Made by a program: the position numbers and the translations under genes
Notes under the pieces: generated by a model
What the model saw: the letters and a program-made list of their open reading frames with translations, nothing else
Told to the model about the DNA's origin: nothing
Database searches by the model: none
NCBI GenBank assembly: GCA_008933995.1
Contig: WARS01000046.1
Coordinates: 248,001 to 312,000, forward strand
Length of the DNA stretch: 64,000 bases
Direction of reading: 5' to 3'
Source: Datnioides undecimradiatus
Taxonomy: Eukaryota > Chordata > Actinopteri > Lobotiformes > Datnioididae
Shown here: in pieces, positions 23,481 to 34,316 of the stretch
How the letters are laid out: every line of letters starts with the position of its first letter
Numbering within the stretch: the stretch's first letter is position 1

Positions 23481-26400
23481 TTACCAGTTGTCCAGGAAGT
23501 CGAATCCAGTCTTCAGGATGCTGCTGCTCGTGTTGAACTGAGGGGTGGGAGGGGCAGAGGATGGAAGAGAGACTGTGTTAGACACTGTCAAGGCCTAAAG
23601 AGAGATCAGTGCATCATGATTAGCCGTTAGATACAAACAAATTCATTTCTGATTTCTGATTTTGCTGCCGTTAAAGTGATGAAACCTCTCGAGGTTTCGC
23701 CCGTGCCCTTGTTAGCACGCCTTCACGCCTAACCTGCTTGGTTTGGTGTGTTTAGACTGGTGTAAGAGCCGTAAATCACACAGCCGGGCGGAGACTTTAA
23801 GTGGCTGGTTTGGTCCGGTTCCAGCTGGTTTCAGTCAATGTCTTCCTCACATTACTGATACAAAGAGCTACAGCCTACATTTATTTTTCTTCATCTGGGC
23901 TAAATGAGATTGGACGGGGTTATCTAGAATGATGGCAGCTTTGAAGCCCATCGATTCTGAGGTTGGGAGCTCACCTGAGCAAAAGTAGGGCTCGTAGGTG
24001 AAGCCTCTTCCTCTTTCTCCGCACTGACGGGGTTGCTGGAGGGTTTGGACAGGATGCTGGAGGAGAACACTTCATCCACGGTGTTGCTGACCGACGGCAG
24101 GGTGCTCTGAGATCGCTCCCAGCCTGCAACTGACGAGGACACGCTGACAGGCGGCGGTGGGTTTGGCGAAATGGAGATGGATGCCGGCGTTGCACTAACA
24201 GCTGTGGGGACAGGCGGAGGGGGAGCAGGGGGTTTGGGTGCTCGCTGCTTGGTGGACCTGGTGTGAGCCGGAGGGTGGGGGTCTGCAGCCTCGGGCTCCT
24301 TGGGGGTGACAGAGGTCTCCTGGAGAAAAACGATCATGTTCACTGTTCCTCAGAACACAAAGAGCAGACGCTGAGGTTTTAAAACTGTCTGGAAACTGCT
24401 TTTCACAAAGAGGGATTGTTGTTGTTTACGACAGGCGATGTAGGCGGTTGATGAGGCCGTACAATTTAAAAATCACAGCGACACAAACACCTAGAAAAAG
24501 CAGAAACGGAAGAACAGCAAAGACGAACAATCACTGTGTTTTTTGTGGCTGCATCCACCATCTGCTTCTCCAACACTTGTGGGGGCTTCACAGGCGCCAG
24601 TCATCTGAGCTTCGGGCTAGATCCTATTTCAGGACGCGTGGCTCGATAAGACGAGCGACGAGTGTTGGGGAAGGAACTTGCTTTCAATCTGTTGTTTGTT
24701 CGCAACTATACGGACCAGAAATGCGACGCTTGTGCCAAAACACAAACAAAACTATTTTGGGCAGCTGTAACCTGGGCTGAGGCGCCACCGGAGAGCAAAG
24801 AGCACGGGTAGACTTCAGGGCTTACCTGTCGGAGGTAGGAGGGGAGGGATTTCTCTCCTTTCTCTAGGGATTTGATCTGGCTGGGGGTTAGGGACTGGAA
24901 GTCGGCCTGCTCTCCCTCAAGCCTGGACCTCTCGGCGCTGATCTTCCAGAAAGACGACTCTTCCTCTGGCTTCCGACCCTCGCTGGCAGATACCTTCGCA
25001 ATCACACGACAACACGTTCACTTTACAGCTCCTTCCCTCGTTTTTTAAATCCAAAATACACCAGTGAAGACAGCTGCAGCATACGTCTCATCGTACCTTG
25101 GCTCCTGGTGCACTCTTGCCAAGCTGGCTGGCATGAGGAACCTTCGCAGCCTTTGACTCAGCCTGTGAGGCTGAGACTCCCTGGTCGGCCGCGCCTGATG
25201 TCAAACTAAACTCCAACTGACTCTGAAAGACGAAGGCAAAGTCAAAACTTAACGGAGCCCCGCTCTACAGGCAGGTGGAAAGGTGTCAGTGGAAAATTAG
25301 ACCACAGGATGGATTTCTGAAAACGTAGCCGGTGACAAAAGTTGCTGTTCAATACGATATGTCGATATGTCAAATGTCTTCCCAGGTGTCGGTGTCAATC
25401 TTTCATACCTTTGTTTCCCAAGAGAAGGGGGCAGAGTGCTCATCTTGCCAGGTGATATCCTAAACAGGAACACACAGTTTAGTTACAGTGTCACCAAATA
25501 CGTAATGACAAGTGAATCTAGATCTAGCCATAAATTCTATTATATATTAAAACACGTTAGCATAATTAGGCAGATGACATACAAACTGACACGACCATAT
25601 CGTCAGGGGACTGTAATTTAGTTTAGTAAATGCACTGAACATTAAAAGCACTGCTGCCTCAGGCCAAGCGAGTAGATCACATCACTCCAGCTCACAATTC
25701 TTAAGTGTTGCTACATCTCAGGCCCTCAGATCGCCTGCTTTCTGCTCCCTGAGTCAAAACTAAACATGGAGATGCAGTGCTCAATTTTTAATGCACCTTC
25801 TGAAACAAGCTCTCTGAAATCTGATGTGCTGCTGCTCTGGGCTCTTCTCTTAAATCAAGTCTGTAGAGTTCACTGTTTGCCAGAACTGAGGGGTTTTTGA
25901 TTCATGTCTTATGCTGTACTATAAATCTGTCGTACTCAATTCAACTCTTTCCAGTTTCTTTTAAAATACAGACTTTGATAAACTTGTCATGCTTAATGTA
26001 GCTTGTACTGTACGAGAACGGCTACAGGACTATTGTTTATAACACTATTAATAACAAGTCAGCTAGCCAAAACCAAATATTTTCTCAGATAACCCATATC
26101 CAATAAATTATCATAACTTTTAATGGGGGTAAACAGAGGCCTAGTTTTGTTGTTATGGTTACAGCTGAATTCTATTGCAGCTACAGACGTATCAGGTAGC
26201 CGGTGACGCTGGTGACGTTTACCTACGTATTTCAACGGCTACGTGGCTAGTTAGCAACCATGACAACACAGGATTTTCTGACCTCTTACGACAACCACGA
26301 AACTATTTAATACAAAATAAATTCTAAACGAATGAATAAAAAACGAGTATTGAGTACCTCTTCCCCAAAATGAACTATCTTCTGTCCCGTCTGAATGAGC

Positions 26401-26663
26401 AGTTTCGGGTAACAGACCACTTCTTCACGCTCGACTCTGTGCATAGCGTATCGGGCTCGGATATGGGGATCCATCATCCAGTTGTCGATGGCGTTATCTT
26501 GTTCCTGTGGCGTCATTTTCTCCCAGGTCGAGCCGTGCTTGGCTTTGATTTTCTCCCTCTCCTGCATTATTTTCTTCGCCATGGAGTTGATGGAAGAAAA
26601 GTACTCGAGCTTCTTTTCCTCCATCCTATGAGCGTCGAGCCCCGCCATGGTTGCGGCGGCCAT
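23481..26663 (-). CDS. C1orf198: C1orf198 homologue (uncharacterised conserved protein)
   Basis: Six coding exons on the minus strand: 26663-26358, 25459-25409, 25222-25097, 24993-24826, 24319-23975 and 23537-23481 (stop TAA). Every intron lies between whole codons with GT/AG borders; 350 residues (the human protein is about 327). Conserved blocks are [20 protein letters not shown] near the N-terminus, [20 protein letters not shown] across the first junction, [12 protein letters not shown] followed by [18 protein letters not shown], and the C-terminal [12 protein letters not shown]. The fifth exon encodes a low-complexity Pro/Ser-rich stretch ([14 protein letters not shown]), the main length difference. 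No signal peptide, membrane span or catalytic motif is visible, and the function is unknown. The upstream ATG of two (26663 and 26648) is taken because it has the stronger context (AAGATGGCC). Confidence 0.93.
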
Positions 26664-26785
26664 CTTTAACTGCTAACCAGCTGTTGTTGTTGTGAGGAAA
26701 TAGCGGAAGTTGCTCGCCGCTGTGTGGGGAGGTGGGCGGGACTTCTGTCAAAATGACATGAATGTGTGTCAGTGGCGCCATCTTG
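26655..26785 (-). promoter_or_regulatory. Candidate YY1/ETS-type promoter motifs of C1orf198
   Basis: On the coding strand the start codon is embedded in AAAGATGGCCGCCGC, close to the YY1 consensus that often overlaps start codons of TATA-less genes. A second YY1-like motif (CAAGATGGCGCC, minus strand) lies about 115 bases upstream, and GCGGAAGT, an ETS-like motif, lies at about 26703 on the plus strand. Confidence 0.4.
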
Positions 26786-26982
26786 TGTCCTAGATCGTGG
26801 CTGCTGCATATCAAAAAACATCATCAGGGGAACACTGACTACCCATTTCAGTATTTATTAAACATGATATGTTTTTTGCCACTAGGGGGCAGCAGGAACA
26901 AGTTGTGGGCACACCGCTGACATATTCAGTTTTTGTAGGTATATATGTGACTTTTACAAATTGATGAATGTCTATTGCCTTC

Positions 26983-27021
26983 CATTGTGCATACATGTTG
27001 GCCAAACATGTATGCACAATG
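26983..27021. repeat. Perfect 17-bp hairpin with 5-base loop
   Basis: 26983-26999 (CATTGTGCATACATGTT) and 27005-27021 are exact reverse complements around the loop GGCCA. Flanks do not extend the stem. It lies between the 5' end of C1orf198 and the 3' end of the intact connexin. Confidence 0.85.
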
Positions 27022-27512
27022 CTAAACAAGCCTATCACCACCAGATAAATATACATAAATCTAAATAATTATCTAAATATTTATAAATCTGGCTGATACT
27101 TGGACTGTTTCAAATGTTTTGGACTAAACTGCAAAGATATTTTGATAACTCGATGTGTTTTAATAATTTATTATTATTAATTTTTTTTACAATCAATAAA
27201 AGTACATGTAGTCACGTTAAAATACAAAAGATGACAAAACAAATTATTCTTATTTGAAATATTTACAGTCTGAAAAAAATCATGCCTGCAAATTGTTGTC
27301 AACAAAATAGAGTAAACAGAAACAACATATTTAAATAGTAAAGTACCACAACAGGCCACTGAGTTGACCCAAAGTAAAGGGTCACAGTCCACAGCAGAGT
27401 GACTACTGCCAAACATAATCACAATTACAAAATGTCAAAACTGGCTCATGTTATAAGTAGAAAAAAAGGAAGCAAGAAACAAAATAAAACCATAAAAACA
27501 AGGTTTTATTCT

Positions 27513-28928
27513 TCAGGCTGTGCTGTGACCGGCATCATGAAGGCCAACCTTCTCATTCTTTACCAGACTGTCACTATTTAAACGTGGGTAAATGGCAATA
27601 GCAGTAGACGGCAGTGTTTTAGACTTCCTCCTGGAGAAGCGAGAGCAAACCAGGTAGAAGATCTCTGCCACATTGAGCAGAAGAGAGATGCAGGACACTG
27701 CGAGCATGAAGAGGATGAAGATGGTCTTCTCCGTGGGTCGAGACATGTAGCACTCCACAGTGAAGGGACAAGGGGCTCGGGAACAGACAATTCTTGGGTC
27801 CATGACAAACCCATACAGATAATACTGCCCCACAATGAACGCTACCTCCAGAATGATTCTGAACAATATGGAGGTCATGTACGTTCCCAGAAGGTTGCCT
27901 TTGATCTTGACATGCCCTTTCTCGTCAGTGTACTTTGGAAATTTGACGATCTCACTCCTGGAGTGGGACTGCATATACGCCCTCATCTTATTTTCTTTGT
28001 GGATAACATGGAGGGCGTGACCCAGGTAGATCAGCGTTGGTGTCGAGACGAAGATAATCTGCAGGACCCAGAATCGAATGTGCGAGATAGGGAAGGCGTG
28101 GTCGTAGCAGACGTTCTTGCAACCGGGCTGTTTTGTGTTACAGATCATGTTCGACTGTTCATCACCCCACACCTGCGATGTTCAGAGTAGACATTAATAT
28201 CAATATATATTAAATACAACAAAAGAACTGAGCACTGACTTATTTATTTGAAAATACAGGCATTTTATTTAGCTGAATTAGCCAAATTAGCCATCAGTGG
28301 TGTCAACATGGAGGTCTGTTATAAAATAAGCAGGGAAATTCTGTAAACAGAACAAGACAAGACTAAACAAGCAGAATGTCTCTTGCACAATGCATGCTGG
28401 GATAGCCTCCAGCTGCCGTGACTCTTTAGGATACCCATAAGGAGGATATCCACTTTATCCATTTTAGGATAGATAGAAGATGGATGGGCAGACCATTTCA
28501 AAAGATTAAGAAAAGATTTTTCATCTAATAAATTTTGATAGTGATATAAAATTATAATATTTATATTTATACAATGATCTAAGGTCTTATTACAGATATA
28601 AAACCCAGTAATTTGTTATGAAGCTGAATCCAGGTGTCACAGCTGATGTTGCTCAGGAGCTGTAGACCTCCATCTTGTCCACCAGAGGCTGTTATTTAGC
28701 TCAGAAGACTTTAACGGCTCGGGAAAAGGATTCAGAGATTCATCAGCTGGGTAAAATGCTGCAAAAAACCCTAAAGTAAGTGAAGTAAGAGAAAGAGACC
28801 TTATCTGCTCCAGCTCCGAGGATCATTATCCTGAAGATGAAAAGCACACTGAGCCAGACCTTCCCGATGACAGACGAGTGGGACTGGACCTTGTCCAGCA
28901 GAGACGACAGAAAACCCCATTCTCCCAT
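27513..28928 (-). CDS. Connexin (gap-junction channel), teleost Cx32.2/Cx28-like, intact
   Basis: Two coding exons on the minus strand: 28928-28800 (43 codons) and 28172-27513 (219 residues plus stop), joined in phase; 262 residues, about 30 kDa. It begins [18 protein letters not shown] as connexins do. Four membrane segments are visible. The first extracellular loop has C-x6-C-x3-C ([12 protein letters not shown]) and the second has C-x4-C-x5-C ([12 protein letters not shown]), both canonical. [13 protein letters not shown] leads into TM4 and the C-terminal tail is short. Six such proteins form a hemichannel that docks with a neighbouring cell. The coding intron falls between GAGADK and VWGDEQ, just before loop 1. 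It is the only intact member of three tandem minus-strand copies. The exact orthologue is not certain. Confidence 0.92.
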
Positions 28929-29018
28929 GGTCTGTGATCGAATGAGGAAAAGCACAAGACATGTATTTATTATTTATCACCATTTAGGCTGATATTCCAG
29001 GCTGCAGACTCCAGACAG

Positions 29019-29048
29019 ATCTATCTATCTATCTATCTATCTATCTAT
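29019..29048 (+). repeat. (ATCT)n microsatellite
   Basis: About seven tetranucleotide units just upstream of the first coding exon of the intact connexin. Confidence 0.9.
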
Positions 29049-29162
29049 TTGTTATATATAATGTTACTGTACAACAACAGTTTTAAACACAGCAACTATT
29101 CATTTAACTTGAGATGCAGTAGAGGAGAAATTATGAAAACTTATTCAACTACTATTAATTTA

Positions 29163-29163
29163 C

Positions 29164-29210
<47 letters not shown>
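29163..29210 (+). repeat. (ATT)n microsatellite
   Basis: About sixteen ATT units, followed to about 29310 by degenerate AT-rich trinucleotide sequence. The leucine/isoleucine-rich open frame across it is an artefact of the repeat. Confidence 0.92.
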
Positions 29211-29211
<1 letters not shown>

Positions 29212-29309
29212 GATATTATTATTATTACATTATAATAACAATATTATTATTATTGTCTATAATAATAATAGCAGTAATAATTATATTACTTCTATTACTA
29301 TTACTTCAT

Positions 29310-31750
29310 ATACTATTACTTCTTCTCATTACTTAGTCCGGTTTGGATCTGTTTGTTAGGTAAAATGTCATCAATAACAGCAGAGAGTCTGTTTTGTTTT
29401 GGAGACACTATCACATGTTGTAAAAACCCTAATCTATAGTATAGTATGTAGTATAGTATGGAGGGGGGCTGTAATGTGAGTTATATAACAAAGACTTATC
29501 TCAAGCTATCTTACAACATGTGATTTGATGTTGGATGATGATGAATTCATATCCCACAGAGTTTTCTATGCTCCTTTGAACTGCTGCATCTATAAATCTA
29601 AATATTTTATAAGGAGAGAGGAGCTTCAGTGTGTTTACAGGCATTTCTGCATACACACACCATGACCCCAGTTCAAGGTTAGAAGAACATTTGAGTATGA
29701 GAGAGTTCATCTTTCCTAATGTTATTCTGAAATTCAAGAAAAGTGAAATATCTTTGTAATGCTTATTTTTTCCCCTCATGGTCTGGAGTGTTCAGATTAT
29801 TTATACACTAACAAACATGCATACAAATAATTCTGTCAACAATATACTAATAATTATAAATGCCAACATTCGTCTTAATATTCCCTTGTGATGTATCTCC
29901 AAAATTAATATAATCAAATTCAAGTTTAAATTCATGACATTTTGTATATTGAGCAGCAAAAATCATCATTTTTAAAAATAGCAGTTATTTATGGACTACC
30001 TTGAATTTAAAAGGCCTCCGCGGCAGATAAACAGACCTTAGTCACCAACCGCGCAGCTGAATGAGAGAGAGCCCAGTGCACCGAATCAAACCTGTCTACG
30101 GTACCTTGAACTTTAGATCAGATGAGAATTGCGCAACAGTGTGAGCTGTCACGTTGTCACAACATCTAGAAATGATAAATCTCAAGTGGACAATTTTGGG
30201 CAGAGCACAGAAAAGATTGTGCAGGTTAATGATTGGCAGTGCCATAAACCAAATTCTTGTGCTCACGGTTCTGCCACAGCTCTTTTATGTCATAGTGCAC
30301 TATTATCACTGTGTTGCCTTTATACTGATGTCTCTTTACAGTTAAATCGTGTTGAAAACCCACAGTGCCTAGTGAAACAATATCCCCCCCGCCGCTTCCT
30401 AGACTTGTCAGCATTTACTCGTATATTTGTAACAGAAAGACAAAGTCTGCGACTAAAAGGACACGTGTGCGACAACATGAACACTCAAAATTTACTCAAT
30501 GCAATAACCCTGCACTGAATACTACGTGTGAGTTACTCGAACAGTCATGTGTCAAAGATCAGGCCAATAAAGTAAAGTTTTTTTTTTGTTCAGTCTGTGT
30601 GATTTGAACAAACGGAGCAGATCTAATATTATAAGCTTCACAAAGATGCTTTTGTTGTAGGGATTTTTCTATTGACTTGAAAAATGTTGAGCAGGTCCTC
30701 GTGACTTTTTTTGAGCAGGTTGTATTTGATCCCCTTAACGCGTCTGACTCTCTTCGGGTTTTGTCTTGAAATTGTTTATCTGTTGTGTCTTTTTTCAGTA
30801 AAAACACACTCACATTGACTTTGTGAATCAACGTTGGCGGCTGACGTGCATATAAGTCATTTATCAGACAATACAGAGGCAACTATAGTGATTAATCTTT
30901 TAAGCAGAAAGAGGAAAACTGTTCACTTATATCAGCTTTTTAAATGTGAATTGTATCTGTGCTATTGAACTGAATGTTTTGGAGTGACAGTGGGATTTAA
31001 AAGTCTCTGGGAAGCCACTATTTGCTGAAACCTTACACACCAAACACTGAATTATTTGAGAAAACTGCTTGAAGACAAATGGAGAATTAATAATAGTCAA
31101 TAACTGTGGACCTACAGTGTTACCGAACAAGTGTATAAATCATAAAAAATCAAACCTATCGTCTAAAAAAATGAATATAGTCATGAAAGTGTTGTTTTTT
31201 TATCCAAATTTAATCATTTATTAAAAACAGTACAGCATACAAAAAGACTCTTTACCACAATCATCAGCATCAGCATAATCATAATCATCATTTGACAGGT
31301 GAATTATTTCAAGTCCCAAGTACTGAACATGGCAATAACTTAAAGGACACATTCAATAACCGGCCACAGACACAGATCAACAAGCTTAATTACTGAAGAA
31401 CAAATACATTATCAATATTGCACGTTTTCCATCATTAGATTTGCAGTGAAAGAATAAAAAAAGATTTCAAACACATGGCCTCAACAACACTTTTCTGCAG
31501 TAGGAGTATCCCTTATTACATAAATACGATAAAGTTCTCCACGTGCTCTGTCACGACTTGTACAATCGCACTGTAAGAACTCTACACGTCAGTCTCTTCT
31601 ATGTGTCTGAACAAGGCACCGTTATGGAGAGATATGCTTTTAATGGCGACTCAGTAGTTGTTTGTCCCCTTTGGCTCCATCCAGGCTTCCACCAATACTG
31701 CTGTTCTCCAGCTCCATGTTCAACTTGTTCTGCTTGAGCGCATCTCGGCG
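29310..31750. other. Intergenic region between connexin copies 1 and 2
   Basis: About 2.4 kb, AT-rich, no exon supported on either strand. It should contain the untranslated upstream exon or promoter of copy 1 and the 3' UTR of copy 2. Several TTTATT words (minus-strand AATAAA) occur, e.g. near 31220, but cannot be assigned. Confidence 0.5.
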
Positions 31751-31751
31751 G

Positions 31752-32489
31752 TCACACAGCTGGGAGCCAACAGACTGCAGGGTTTTCTTCCGCTGAGGTG
31801 AGTTTATGAAGTGGACGCCTGGACCCGCATCTGACCCTGGTACAAATCAGGTAGAACATCTCAATGACGTTGAGAAGCAGAGAGACCGCAGCCACCACCA
31901 GCATAAAGATGATGAAGATGGTCTTCTCTGTGGGTCGGGACACGTAGCACTCCACAGTGAAGGGACAGGGCTTCTTAGAGCAGGGGAACATGGGGACCAT
32001 GATGAAGCCATACAGGTAGTACTGGCCCACGATGAACGCACCTTCGATGATGATCTTGAAAATGAGCTGGGTCAGGTAACTGCCCAGCAGGTTCCCCTTG
32101 ATCGTCACCTTTCCCTTTTCGTCGGTGTATTTGGGCAGTTTGACTAGCCGAGCCCCACCGGGCTGGACAGCTGCCCCCATCTTGTTCTTGTGGATGATGT
32201 AGGCGGCGTGGCCCAGGCAGACTCCAGCGCCGGGCGTGACAAAGATGATCTGGAGGACCCAGAGGCGACAGAGAGATGGGGAAGGTCCAGTCAGAGTGAC
32301 GCTCACAACCAGGTTGAGGTTACAGATGAAACCCGATCGCCTGTTTCCAGCCCCAGACTTCCTGCCAGCACCCGCACTCCAGAACCATGATCCTGAACAG
32401 GAACAGGACGCTCATCCAGATCTTCCTAATGATCAGGAGTGGGGACTGACCTTGTCCAGCAAGCTTGACAGGAATCCCCAGCTCCCCAT
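31752..32489 (-). pseudogene. Connexin copy 2, intronless and frameshifted
   Basis: ATG at 32487-32489 opens with [14 protein letters not shown] and then meets a stop after a small indel. TM1 (IWMSVLFLFRIMVL) continues in another frame. The first extracellular loop is badly damaged: several small deletions, and the three-cysteine pattern is lost. From about 32260 down to about 31780 one frame is clean: [43 protein letters not shown], the loop 2 cysteines [12 protein letters not shown] and [13 protein letters not shown]. Near 31795 another one-base shift in GAAGAAAACC moves the apparent native tail (LKQNKLNMELENS, ending at a TAA near 31645) out of frame. No intron interrupts the position where copies 1 and 3 have one. 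Either a decayed retrocopy or a real gene with assembly indels. Confidence 0.8.
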
Positions 32490-34316
32490 CTTTATTTGTA
32501 GATGTTCAGTTAAGAACGGCACTAAAAAAAACCCATAAAACACTTACAAGTCAATTAACAGTTGATAACAGTTTGCCATAGAATCGAGAGAAACATTAAC
32601 TTAGTCCTCAATCAATACGCTTCTGTTTGAAGAAAGGTGCCCATTGTTCTTTTTAATTTGGATGAATCACTTTTTTGTTCGGGAATCTTACTACTTGTGA
32701 AGTATAAGCATATCAGAGCACTATGAACCCTGGGCTAGTCTGTCAGTATTTCCCTAGAACAATAATTAATCAGAATTTTGAATGGAAAGACGGACAAATC
32801 AATAGCAATATATTCTTCAGACATAGCAGAAGCAGAACTACAAACTGTGAGAAAGAAAACAGAAAAAGTGCTTTCCCCAGGAATATACTCCTGAAAAAGT
32901 GTTTGTGTAAAGCGATTCAGAAGCATTAGTCATATTTAACAGTCCAGTGCCATAATTAGTTTCATGCTCAAAGAGAAAACTAATGCCATTAACAGTCAAA
33001 AGTATAATAAAGTTTAAAAAAAAATACATAAAAAGAGAGAAATTACTCCACATTTCCTTTCAGCGTAGTTATCCTCACAAATGTTGACAACCGCTATTGT
33101 TTAAATTTGTCAAGTGATCAATTATCTGTGTCAGAGAACAACGGTGCATCTTACCTGCTGACCTGGTCAGAAAGGACTGTCTCTGGCTCGGACAGATCAT
33201 TAAACATAGAAGCTGGACCTGAAAGTTTTAGGTGGGTGAGGACAACGGGACGTGTATCACATTACGCAACGCACATCTGGCTTCAAAGTCACGTTGTACC
33301 CGTCAGCAAACGAGGGGAGAAGAAGCCGAAGACCAAGACCAGGAGGAACGGTGTGTAATGATTGACAGGCGTTCAGTGTCACACCTTTCTGTCAAAATGC
33401 CCAGATGGTTTAAAAAATAAACAGACACACACTTAAAGGCTGTGAATATAGCAGTTTATTTGAACTGTTCAAGAACGCTCCACTGGGTTATCGAGCTGCA
33501 TGGTTATAAACAGTCAAGTTCTTTCATCCCGGGGCCACATTGAAGCATTTTAGTGTCACTTTTAAGTTTAAATCCATACTTTTGAATTTGAAGCTGTGTT
33601 AGTTGTTTCACTTTGACTTTGTCATAAATCCATATTCTCCTAGTCAAAACCAAACTAATTTTAAAACCGGCGATTTTTACTTTTTAGGTAATTACTATAA
33701 AATGGATAAAACAAATAAAACCCACATAATTTGTCATGATGTGTTTTTATTTTATTTAAAATCTATAACCAGTGTATTTAAATGCTATACCTCATTACTT
33801 TGTCACTTATGGTAGAAGAAAAAGCTAATTAGCTTAGCTTGTCTTAGTAGAAAGATCCATTCCCAGCAAAAAATAAAATAAAAGGGAATAAAAACATATA
33901 TATAACAATATGACTCGGTGTGTACCATGTATCATTGTCAACAGAACAGCACAGACATATTGCATTTTGTATCATTTCAAGAAAATGTTGGCTTACTGTG
34001 CAAACATGACAGCAAGGTGAGAAAATGGCACATGTAACTCAGAATATCAGAAGTTTATTCGATCAAAAATGCAACAACGTCGTTTAAAACCACTTCTAGA
34101 AAGCACCCCCGGAAAAATGCATTAAAGATAATCTCTAGGATGAAGGGTCTGACAACTCTAAGCAAGCGTGGTTTGTTATTTTGGTCATTTTGCATGTGAC
34201 CGGGTTGTATTTACAGAAGCTGGTTACCCCACTCTTCCTCCTTTATTTACTGCACACACACCCACCCACCCACCACTTTCCTCACTCAAAGCCAAAGTAA
34301 TAATAAAATGCTGAGC
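32490..34316. other. Intergenic region between connexin copies 2 and 3
   Basis: About 1.8 kb with no supportable coding exon. A GTAAGA donor-like word on the minus strand near 33150 could end an untranslated first exon of copy 2, which if real would argue against simple retroposition. Confidence 0.45.

Noticed and set aside
24448-24780. Open frame on the plus strand
   Set aside because: Lies in a C1orf198 intron, antisense, with no recognisable motif or splice context.
29049-29336. Leucine-rich open frame
   Set aside because: Entirely produced by the (ATT)n microsatellite and its degenerate flank.
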